6,921 nucleotides of DNA. Source: an uncultured Alphaproteobacteria bacterium (GTDB lineage: Bacteria; Pseudomonadota; Alphaproteobacteria; Caulobacterales; Aquidulcibacteraceae). Position 1 is the stretch's first letter; each line of letters begins with the position of its first letter. This document shows, piece by piece, positions 1 through 6,069 of this stretch. The notes below the pieces were generated by a model. The model searched no databases. It was not told the DNA's origin and saw nothing but the letters and a program-made list of their open reading frames with translations. Both the position numbers and the translations under genes were made by a program. Location of the stretch: positions 1 through 6,921 of the forward strand of contig CALBSY010000080.1 in NCBI GenBank assembly GCA_937967725.1, in the 5' to 3' direction.

Positions 1-205
1 TAATACGGCGACCTCGCTCGACATCATTTTCATCGGCACGAATGGGCGCATCATCAATGTGGCCGAACGCGCGACGCCGTATTCGGAAGCGCCGATCGAG
101 GCGGAGGGGCTGACGGGCGCGGTTTTGGAAATTCGCGGCGGCCGCGCCGAAGAACTGGGAATTCGTCCAGGAGACGTAGTGCGGCACCGGATCTTCTCAG
201 AATAG
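1..205 (+). CDS. DUF192 family protein, 3' part only
   Basis: The reading frame is open from base 2 to the TAG at 203-205 and gives the last 67 residues of a protein whose 5' end lies outside the window. The visible part begins NTATSLDIIFIGTNGRI, matching the DUF192 pattern (KNT..PLDIIFI..DGRI), and continues with A.PYSE.PI.AEG and AVLE.RGG..EELGIRPGD, the usual C-terminal half of the fold. DUF192 members are about 110-170 residues, normally carry a signal peptide and are probably periplasmic; their biochemical role is not established. The gene lies 46 bases upstream of tRNA-Pro, an arrangement I recall as common in alphaproteobacteria. The family call is strong; the function is unknown. Confidence 0.85.
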   Translation, partial: NTATSLDIIFIGTNGRIINVAERATPYSEAPIEAEGLTGAVLEIRGGRAEELGIRPGDVVRHRIFSE

Positions 206-210
206 CGGCG

Positions 211-236
211 TTGCCGTACGCGGCGGCGCGTGGCAA
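211..236 (+). terminator. Bulged hairpin between DUF192 gene and tRNA-Pro
   Basis: TTGCC (211-215) pairs with GGCAA (232-236) and ACGC (218-221) with GCGT (228-231), leaving a 2-nt bulge (216-217) and a 6-nt GC loop. It follows the DUF192 stop by 5 bases. No T-run follows, so it may be a weak terminator, an mRNA 3'-end stabiliser or a processing structure ahead of the tRNA rather than an efficient intrinsic terminator. Confidence 0.35.
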
Positions 237-251
237 GGGAGCGCCGCAAGT

Positions 252-328
252 CGGGGTGTAGCTCAGCCTGGTAGAGCATTAGCTTTGGGAGCTAAGGGTC
301 GCGAGTTCGAATCCCGCCGCCCCGACCA
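252..328 (+). tRNA. tRNA-Pro (anticodon TGG)
   Basis: A full 77-nt cloverleaf is visible. The acceptor CGGGGTG (252-258) pairs with CGCCCCG (318-324), followed by discriminator A and an encoded CCA (326-328). The D arm contains GTAGCTCAG. The anticodon stem TTAGC/GCTAA encloses loop TTTGGGA, placing anticodon TGG at 286-288 (proline, reads CCA and other CCN codons). The T arm GCGAGTTCGAATCCCGC carries the invariant TTCGA. The 5' flank shows no convincing promoter, so it may be expressed from the upstream DUF192 transcript. Confidence 0.97.
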
Positions 329-352
329 TTCTTTCCCAGCCAGTGAAGAGTA

Positions 353-380
353 CGCCGCGCTTCGGTGACGAAGCGCGGCG
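353..380. terminator. Perfect 12-bp hairpin, bidirectional terminator
   Basis: CGCCGCGCTTCG (353-364) and CGAAGCGCGGCG (369-380) are exact reverse complements around the tetraloop GTGA (a GNRA loop on the plus strand, TCAC on the minus). It lies 24 bases after the tRNA-Pro 3' end and 25 bases after the stop of the minus-strand lipoprotein gene, between converging units, so it can serve both. The flanking T content is modest (CCCTCATTCT on +, TACTCTTC on -), as is usual in GC-rich genomes. Confidence 0.75.
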
Positions 381-405
381 CCCTCATTCTACGAGCGTGC
401 TGGCC

Positions 406-729
406 TTACGGATAAGGTTCGCCGTTTTCGTAGAAGTACCGTCCCGATCTTGAATCGTAGAAGTAATAGCGACCCGAGCGCTCGTCATACCGCTCACGGC
501 GGTTGTTGACGTTGCCGCAACGGCCTTCTTGGCGGCAGCCAAGATACCAACCGGCTGCGCCGCCGACGGCCGCGCCAGCAAGAGCCGCTTCGTCGTCACC
601 GAGCACAGCGCCGGCTACGCCGCCAATGGCAGCGCCGCTAAGCGCGCCTTGTTCGCTCGGCGTCATGTTGGCGCACGCCGCGAGGCCCAACATGGCCGTA
701 GAGGCGATAAGTGTTCCTACAAAACGCAT
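406..729 (-). CDS. Small glycine-zipper outer-membrane lipoprotein
   Basis: The 107-residue protein starts with MRFVGTLIASTAMLGLAAC, a signal peptide ending in the lipobox LAAC with lipidated Cys19. Ala at +2 predicts outer-membrane sorting. Residues 28-64 hold two near-repeats about 22 residues apart (ALSGAAIGGVAG and ALAGAAVGGAAG), a glycine-zipper pair like those in SlyB and rickettsial 17-kDa antigen proteins. Cys65 and Cys71 could form a disulphide. The tail has a tandem RSGRY motif (84-88, 94-98) rich in Tyr and Phe. I chose the ATG at 729 because GGAGG lies 6 bases ahead; the in-frame ATG at 756 would put that site inside the gene. It lies 77 bases downstream of the CoA-transferase gene on the same strand and ends at the shared hairpin. 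A structural role in the envelope is inferred; no enzyme motif is present. Confidence 0.85.
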   Translation of the reverse strand: MRFVGTLIASTAMLGLAACANMTPSEQGALSGAAIGGVAGAVLGDDEAALAGAAVGGAAGWYLGCRQEGRCGNVNNRRERYDERSGRYYFYDSRSGRYFYENGEPYP

Positions 730-734
730 GATTA

Positions 735-752
735 TCCTCCAGTACTTGGAGG
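735..752 (-). promoter_or_regulatory. Hairpin sequestering the lipoprotein ribosome-binding site
   Basis: On the minus-strand transcript CCTCCA (752-747) pairs perfectly with TGGAGG (741-736) around the loop AGTAC (746-742). The 3' arm is the Shine-Dalgarno sequence itself (GGAGG, then ATAATC and the ATG at 729). The whole ribosome-binding site is therefore base-paired in a 6-bp stem with a 5-nt loop, the layout expected of an RNA thermometer or another translational switch. The pairing is seen directly; the regulatory role is inferred. Confidence 0.5.
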
Positions 753-796
753 CCAACGCCGGGCGCCAACGGGTGTTCCGGTCACATGTGCCTTAC

Positions 797-806
797 AAAA
801 AAGTGA

Positions 807-815
<9 letters not shown>
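797..815 (-). terminator. Possible weak terminator over CoA-transferase stop
   Basis: Reading the minus strand, GTGG and TCAC (including one G-T pair) can close a 5-nt loop (TCTGA) that contains the TGA stop, followed immediately by six Ts (802-797). The T-run is the longest in the neighbourhood, but the stem is only 4 bp, so termination would be partial and the lipoprotein gene downstream may receive read-through. Confidence 0.3.
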
Positions 816-2030
<1,215 letters not shown>

Positions 2031-2082
2031 GCAATCCCTGACACGCTTGCCCATATAGACGGCGCTGGTTAGAGCGAGCGCC
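2031..2082. promoter_or_regulatory. Divergent intergenic region with shared AT-rich core
   Basis: Fifty-two bases separate the CoA-transferase ATG from the GFA-protein ATG. The only AT-rich core is CATATAGAC (2052-2060). It can be read as a -10 element on + (TATAGA, 2054-2059) or on - (TATATG, 2057-2052), each giving a short leader. No good -35 is visible for either, so the position is a plausible shared promoter rather than a demonstrated one. Confidence 0.3.
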
Positions 2083-2541
2083 ATGAGCGAAGTCAAAACT
2101 CCCGTCGCCACGGGCGGCTGTCAGTGCGGCAAGGTGCGGTACGCACTTTATGTGGCGCCCGAAAACAGTCACGTCTGCCACTGCCGCATGTGCCAGCGCG
2201 CTACCGGCGGCGTGTTCGCCGCACTGGCGGGGGCGCCAAAGGAAAAGTTCGTCTGGACGGCGGGCGAACCGGGTTTCTATGCCAGCTCCAATCTGGCTAA
2301 GCGCGGCTATTGCCGCGATTGCGGCACGCCGCTTTCGTTCAGTTACGACCTGCCGGAGGCGCGCTTCTACGTGACCATTGGCTCGCTTGACGATCCGGAG
2401 GCGGTTCCGATCGTCAAGCAGTATGGCATCGAAAGCAGGCTTTCGTGGGTGAAGTTCTGCGATGAGGTGTCGGCGGAGAAGACCGGTGAAGATCCAAAGG
2501 CGGCCGCGTTCTTCTCGGGCATGACGAGTCACCAAGCTTGA
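2083..2541 (+). CDS. GFA family (glutathione-dependent formaldehyde-activating-like) zinc protein
   Basis: The 152-residue protein shows the complete GFA/CENP-V cysteine signature: GGCQCGKVRY (Cys13, Cys15), HVCHCRMCQRATGG (Cys32, Cys34, Cys37) and YCRDCGTPL (Cys77, Cys80), which together bind two zinc ions. The rest (FAALAGAPKEKFVWT.GEP, FYVTIGSLDDPEAVPI) follows the family core, and the length is typical. The name comes from the Paracoccus Gfa protein linked to S-hydroxymethylglutathione formation, but most family members have no proven activity, so formaldehyde detoxification should not be assumed. The start ATG has only a weak purine stretch upstream (AGAGCGAG). The stop overlaps the TTG start of the channel gene, indicating one transcript and coupled translation. 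Confidence 0.9.
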   Translation: MSEVKTPVATGGCQCGKVRYALYVAPENSHVCHCRMCQRATGGVFAALAGAPKEKFVWTAGEPGFYASSNLAKRGYCRDCGTPLSFSYDLPEARFYVTIGSLDDPEAVPIVKQYGIESRLSWVKFCDEVSAEKTGEDPKAAAFFSGMTSHQA

Positions 2542-3329
2542 GCACGGAGCTCACGCCGCTGCGTTCGCGTCTGCGCGGACTCTATTACGGCCACACCGAT
2601 GCTGCATTGCGCTTCCAGGGCGTGCTGTTCGTCCTCGATGTGGCCATCGTCGGCTTCTTCATCTTTAGCCAATTCATTCATGACCCGCGCTGGTTTTGGA
2701 TGGTCGACGCGTTCATCGCCGTTTTTTTGGCTTTGGATATGCTGGCGAAGTTCTACGCGCTCGGCACCTTGAAGCGGTGGATGCTCTATCCGTCCACCTG
2801 GGCCGACATTGTCGTTTTGGCGACGCTAGTGATCCCGCTATTCGCCAACCTCGGCTTCCTGCGGATTCTACGACTGTGGACGCTCGTGCACCGCGAACGG
2901 TTTTGGAATGTGCTCGGCGGGGGACGTTGGGACGACACACATGTCGAGGAAGTGACGCAGGCGGTCTTCACCCTCATCACGTTCATCTTCATCGCAGCGG
3001 GCGCCACACAGGCGCTGTTCCTTCGTCAGCACGACGAACTCAACAATTTCGTCGATGCGATCTATTTCGTGGTGTCGTCTCTGACCACAACCGGGTACGG
3101 CGACATCGTGTTGCAAAGCGCCTGGGGCCGGCTGTTCTCCGTCGGCTTGATGCTGACGGGCATCAGCTTGTTCCTTTCGATCGCGCAGAAACTGGTATCC
3201 ACGCCAACGAAAGTCGTCATTTGTGAATGCGGGCTGGATCGCCATCAGATCGACGCCAAGCATTGCAAGAACTGCGGATTGCTTCTCGGTCCCCGCTTGC
3301 GCGGACGCGCGCGCGGCGCCAGGGGATAG
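2538..3329 (+). CDS. Voltage-gated-type potassium channel with C-terminal zinc ribbon
   Basis: The 263-residue membrane protein has six hydrophobic segments: S1 about 29-46, S2 54-72, S3 88-104, S4 105-118, S5 142-164 and S6 195-220. A pore helix at 172-182 is followed by the potassium selectivity filter TTTGYGD (183-189). S4 has only a few basic residues (R109, R112, H118, R119), so voltage sensing may be weak. After S6 comes a short cytosolic tail with Cys229, Cys231, Cys243 and Cys246 (CECGLDRH...CKNCG), a zinc-ribbon pattern that I recall from other alphaproteobacterial channels, then a basic Arg/Gly-rich end. The start is TTG at 2538, overlapping the upstream stop as TTGA; no earlier start fits and a later one would cut S1. 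The ion is very likely K+; the gating signal is unknown. tRNA-Val follows 8 bases later. Confidence 0.9.
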   Translation: MSTELTPLRSRLRGLYYGHTDAALRFQGVLFVLDVAIVGFFIFSQFIHDPRWFWMVDAFIAVFLALDMLAKFYALGTLKRWMLYPSTWADIVVLATLVIPLFANLGFLRILRLWTLVHRERFWNVLGGGRWDDTHVEEVTQAVFTLITFIFIAAGATQALFLRQHDELNNFVDAIYFVVSSLTTTGYGDIVLQSAWGRLFSVGLMLTGISLFLSIAQKLVSTPTKVVICECGLDRHQIDAKHCKNCGLLLGPRLRGRARGARG

Positions 3330-3337
3330 CGCGGATT

Positions 3338-3412
3338 GGGCGGTTAGCTCAGCGGTAGAGCGTCTCCTTTACACGGAGAGGGTCGGGGGTTCGATCCCCT
3401 CACCGCCCACCA
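3338..3412 (+). tRNA. tRNA-Val (anticodon TAC)
   Basis: A 75-nt cloverleaf: acceptor GGGCGGT (3338-3344) pairs with ACCGCCC (3402-3408), then A and encoded CCA (3410-3412). The D arm reads TAGCTCAGCGGTAGAG. The anticodon stem TCTCC/GGAGA encloses loop TTTACAC with anticodon TAC at 3370-3372 (valine). The T arm is GGGGGTTCGATCCCCT. It starts 8 bases after the channel stop, with no recognisable promoter in that gap, and ends 2 bases before the converging glycosyltransferase stop codon. Confidence 0.97.
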
Positions 3413-3414
3413 CG

Positions 3415-4146
3415 CTATTGTCTCCTCTTCGCCGCCTCGGCGAGTGCATGCACGTCGCTATCGCCCGAGCTATTGGCGATGCGGAAGTCATCAAACCACT
3501 CGCCGGCGAAATCGATATCGCGGGTGGCTTCGTAATAGGGTCCACCCTCGGTGTAGTGGAGCAATTTAGCGCTATCGTCGTGCTTGTAATACTCGACGAG
3601 AAAATTCCAGTCGCGCGGCAGCTCGCCGATTAGATCGTCCGACTCAAGCCACTTGAATTGATGCAATTCTAGACCCGAAGCCGTGTTGACATAATCTGGC
3701 GTGAGCGCGGCGCACTTGGCGCAATTCATCAACATGACGCTTGACCAGTTCTTCTTGTTATAGCTGGTCTGTTGTTCGCCGAGGAACTTAACCGTCGTCG
3801 TAGGTTGGTGATCGTGCTTTACGCACATCACGGCGTAGCGGTCATCGCGGAGATTCCATAATTCGCTCAGGTCTGTGCGAACCACGGTATCGCAATCCAT
3901 AAACAGCGCCCAACCTCGGTAATCGCACAGATACGGAGTGAGGAAGCGCGAGAACGAGAACTCGGTCGACTGCACCGCGACGCGCGGGCGGTTGAAGACG
4001 TGCGTGAGATGCTCAAGCTTAATCGGTGTGATCGCCACCGGCCGCGAGCTATGGCGAATGATGCTGTGGGCCGAGACGTTGTAGAGCACGGCCTGACGGC
4101 TGTCGTAGCCGATGAACACGCGAATGGTCTCGTCCGGGGCGGTCAT
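3415..4146 (-). CDS. GT8-like glycosyltransferase
   Basis: The 243-residue protein has a GT-A fold pattern. RVFIGYDSRQ (9-18) is the first strand and nucleotide-sugar site, LFMDCDTVV (81-89) carries the metal-binding DxD as Asp84-Cys85-Asp86, and NWSSVMLMN (133-141), TPDYVNTASGLELHQFKWL (149-167), ELPRDWNFLV (175-184) and HYTEGGP (197-203) give acceptor and metal-ligand elements (His197). This matches a GT8-related family seen in alphaproteobacteria, cyanobacteria and their phages. It should transfer a sugar from a nucleotide donor; donor and acceptor are unknown. There is no signal peptide or membrane segment, so it is cytosolic or peripheral. It is the last gene of the minus-strand trio: its AGGAG ribosome site overlaps the TAG stop of the preceding gene, 9 bases away. 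GC is about 52% by hand count over 300 bases, clearly below the neighbouring genes. Confidence 0.85.
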   Translation of the reverse strand: MTAPDETIRVFIGYDSRQAVLYNVSAHSIIRHSSRPVAITPIKLEHLTHVFNRPRVAVQSTEFSFSRFLTPYLCDYRGWALFMDCDTVVRTDLSELWNLRDDRYAVMCVKHDHQPTTTVKFLGEQQTSYNKKNWSSVMLMNCAKCAALTPDYVNTASGLELHQFKWLESDDLIGELPRDWNFLVEYYKHDDSAKLLHYTEGGPYYEATRDIDFAGEWFDDFRIANSSGDSDVHALAEAAKRRQ

Positions 4147-4155
4147 CGCGCACTC

Positions 4156-5226
4156 CTAGCTGGCGCTGCTTCGTTCGCCGCCTAGGCGAAACGGCAATTT
4201 TGCGAGCAAGTCGCGTAAGCCCTGCTTAGAGCCGGGAACGGATTGCGGGTCAATTGACGTACGTTCGTGCAGTTTGGCCGCGATAAAGTCGGCCATGCGT
4301 TCCGGCGCGGAACGTGCGGGGTCTATGGAAACATGGCGGTCCAGAAAGGTCTTGGCGGCGGCCGCGTCGAAACTGGGATCGGCGCCATGCGCGCGCACGA
4401 GGTCGTTCAACTCGACCGGGTTGTTGGCCGTGTCGAAAGCGCCCATCGGTTCGCCGAATTCGGCGCGGCGTTCGTCGGCGAGCGGGTAGTAGATCACGCT
4501 CACGCCCGACGCGAGCGCTTCATAAATCACCGTTGAGGAACGCGTAACGAGCAGCGTGGCGCTCTTGAGCAGTTTCGAAAACGGCTCGTGCGACAGGTTG
4601 AGGCCGCCAAGTTCAGCAACGTTGAAAGGATGCGCGCAGATGACGTAATCGGGGTCGACAGATGCGGCGGCGTCGGCGCATGCGCGCGCCCAAACCGGCC
4701 CCTGATCTTTGGCGCCCTTCATGAACTTGTAGTTTATCAGCACACGTGCGCGTTGGGGCGACGCGCGCTCCGGGTTAAGCGCTTTTTCAATCGCGGGGGA
4801 ACCGACGATGTGTTTGCGGCCGGGTAGGGTGTCGACGCCGGACTGTCCCCAAACCAAAAGGTCCTCGACCCGCTCCCAGTGACGTGGGTAGGCGAAACGC
4901 GCGCCCTCTACAATGCCGATGATCGGCACGCGCGGCTTGCGCAGTGACTCCAACTTGCGGATGAAATGTTTGGGGCCCCAATCGTTGCCGACGCAGACGA
5001 CATCGCGTGCGCTCGCTCTGCTCAGCAACGCGGCGCTTTGGATGTACGCAACGCAGATCTCCCCGAGCGCCTTTTCCGCTGCTGCGTGGTCGGGATTGCC
5101 TTCCACAACGACAAAAGTGACCGCGTGGCCGCGCTGACGCAGCAACCGCGCCATTTCGGTGAAGATGCTGACGTGATTGCGATTGTGCGCGACGATGTAG
5201 AGCTGCGGCAGTTCGGGGGTCGCCAT
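4156..5226 (-). CDS. GT-B-like glycosyl/glycerophospho-transferase
   Basis: The 356-residue protein looks like a two-domain GT-B enzyme. The N-terminal part has QLYIVAHNRNHVSIFTEMAR (8-27) and then RQRGHAVTFVVVEG (30-43), like the first strand, loop and helix of MurG or UGT-type transferases. A linker strand includes LLVWGQSG (123-130) and HIVGSPAIE (139-147). The C-terminal half has YVICAHPFNV (194-203; His199) and LVTRSSTVIYEALASGVSVI (226-245), the donor-binding motif shared by MurG, UDP-GlcNAc 2-epimerases and CDP-glycerol glycerophosphotransferases. The exact family is therefore open; transfer of a sugar or polyol phosphate to a surface polymer is the likely job. No membrane segment is visible. 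It begins 6 bases after the methyltransferase stop with little ribosome-site match, so translation is probably coupled. GC is about 63% by hand count over 300 bases. Confidence 0.75.
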   Translation of the reverse strand: MATPELPQLYIVAHNRNHVSIFTEMARLLRQRGHAVTFVVVEGNPDHAAAEKALGEICVAYIQSAALLSRASARDVVCVGNDWGPKHFIRKLESLRKPRVPIIGIVEGARFAYPRHWERVEDLLVWGQSGVDTLPGRKHIVGSPAIEKALNPERASPQRARVLINYKFMKGAKDQGPVWARACADAAASVDPDYVICAHPFNVAELGGLNLSHEPFSKLLKSATLLVTRSSTVIYEALASGVSVIYYPLADERRAEFGEPMGAFDTANNPVELNDLVRAHGADPSFDAAAAKTFLDRHVSIDPARSAPERMADFIAAKLHERTSIDPQSVPGSKQGLRDLLAKLPFRLGGERSSAS

Positions 5227-5232
5227 TGCGGC

Positions 5233-5922
5233 TTAAGGGCTCGGCGGCCAGTCCGCACGGCTGGTGATGTTCTCGAACACCGAGGCGGGTTTCATTTTTA
5301 GGCCGAGCACGTTGCGCGGTTTCTTGGTCTCCACAGTGAAGAAGTACTCGGCGCTCGATCCGGCTGCGGCGCGTGCAGCGACGATGGTGTCGCGCCACCA
5401 TTCCAGAGGCTGGATCGTGCAGTGAGCATTCTCGCCGTTGGGCAGGATTTTGTCGGCGGGGTAGGAGGCTATGTTGCCGAACACGAATCTGCGCGCATAG
5501 CGGAATTGTTCTTCCAACACCCAAGGCAGATCCTGTTCGGGCAAATGCTCCAGTACGTCGACGCAGATCACGCCGTCGTATTGGCCCTCAGGCAAGCTAG
5601 AGTAGGGCTTGTAGCCTGGGTCGTAGCAGACGATGGATTCGACATTCCAATAATCCTGGACGGACGAGACTGGTTCACCTTTGAGTTTGAAGTCGCGGGT
5701 GCGGTAAGCGCCGCCCTTGCCGGCGCCATAGTCGAGGATGCTGCGGCTGTCGGTGGCGCGGATTAGCGACCGTATGAGCGGCATCTGCCGCTTGAGGCTG
5801 CCGCCGGAAAAGGCTTGCTCCGCCGGGATGTTCTGTGCCGGCAGGCCTTCGTCATGGACGACCTGGTACATGTTGAGCAGTTCGCGGTAGCGTTCGCTCG
5901 GCTCTGCGCGTGAGAAGGCCAC
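5233..5922 (-). CDS. SAM-dependent class I methyltransferase of glycan cassette
   Basis: This 229-residue protein has a Rossmann methyltransferase core: motif I ILDYGAGKGG (62-71) binds SAM, CYDPGY (99-104) supplies the acidic ribose ligand (Asp101), and DGVICVDVLEHLP (116-128) is motif II with the following helix. The N-terminal FSGGSLKRQMPLIRSLI and the later LPNGENAHCTI (160-170) plus WW (175-176) match a subgroup I recall from marine alphaproteobacteria and cyanophages, often found near glycosyltransferases. It probably methylates a sugar or sugar precursor, but the substrate is not visible. The start is GTG at 5922 with GAGG 9 bases upstream; a later ATG at codon 18 is possible but would remove conserved N-terminal sequence. 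It is the first gene of the operon with the two transferases, with a 6-base gap to the next. Confidence 0.82.
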   Translation of the reverse strand: MAFSRAEPSERYRELLNMYQVVHDEGLPAQNIPAEQAFSGGSLKRQMPLIRSLIRATDSRSILDYGAGKGGAYRTRDFKLKGEPVSSVQDYWNVESIVCYDPGYKPYSSLPEGQYDGVICVDVLEHLPEQDLPWVLEEQFRYARRFVFGNIASYPADKILPNGENAHCTIQPLEWWRDTIVAARAAAGSSAEYFFTVETKKPRNVLGLKMKPASVFENITSRADWPPSP

Positions 5923-5944
5923 TAGTCTTCGCCTCGTCGTTCAA

Positions 5945-6035
5945 CCTTGTTTCGGACCGCTAATGAGCGAGTTCCGGCAGTCTCGTACTGGTCACAGGGT
6001 GCGAACTCAATGCCTGGGCCTGGTTTCGGACTGCT
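5945..6035. repeat. 17-bp imperfect direct repeat pair in divergent intergenic region
   Basis: The units at 5945-5961 and 6019-6035 read CCTKGTTTCGGACYGCT and match at 15 of 17 positions, 74 bases apart (about seven helical turns). Between them lies an inverted repeat GAGTTC (5969-5974) / GAACTC (6003-6008). The block sits between the methyltransferase GTG and the divergent lipoprotein ATG, where operators for both would be expected. No firm -10/-35 pair was found for either direction. Function as a regulator-binding site is inferred. Confidence 0.45.
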
Positions 6036-6048
6036 CGCGGGCCGAGGA

Positions 6049-6069
6049 GCGGGATGCTAGGATTCCCGC
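6049..6069 (+). promoter_or_regulatory. Leader hairpin with ribosome-binding site in loop, abutting ATG
   Basis: GCGGGA (6049-6054) is the exact reverse complement of TCCCGC (6064-6069), enclosing the 9-nt loop TGCTAGGAT. The AGGA ribosome-binding site (6059-6062) is in the loop and the stem ends directly at the ATG (6070). A GCTAGGAT stretch could instead be read as a -10 element, which would make the message nearly leaderless; the ribosome-site reading seems better. Confidence 0.4.

Noticed and set aside
730..756. Start of the glycine-zipper lipoprotein at ATG 756
   Set aside because: It would place the strong GGAGG site inside the coding region and put charged and bulky residues ahead of a normal lipoprotein signal peptide.
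752..771. Repeat GCCAACG at 752-758 and 765-771
   Set aside because: Only 7 bp, 13 bases apart, in GC-rich sequence; too short to support an operator.
783..790. Palindrome CACATGTG
   Set aside because: An 8-bp palindrome with no second copy or promoter geometry around it; chance is sufficient.
2031..2111. 27-codon N-terminal extension of the CoA-transferase
   Set aside because: It would overlap the divergent GFA gene, and family members start close to the GVRVLDL strand; ATG 2030 has an AGGGA site and gives a normal length.
2696..3226. Alternative-frame open reading frame within the channel gene
   Set aside because: Arg/His-rich translation without motifs, fully inside a gene with a clear pore signature.
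3290..3337. Dedicated tRNA-Val promoter in the channel 3' end
   Set aside because: TTGCGC (3297-3302) has no -10 at acceptable spacing; GATAGC is too far away.
3338..4146. Integration site with duplicated tRNA-Val 3' end
   Set aside because: I looked for a second copy of the TTCGATCCCCTCACCGCCC end and saw none, and there is no integrase gene, so no attachment-site pair is called.
4787..5524. Minus-strand frame spanning the methyltransferase/GT-B junction
   Set aside because: It overlaps two recognisable genes in another frame, and its Arg-rich composition is typical of a shifted reading frame.
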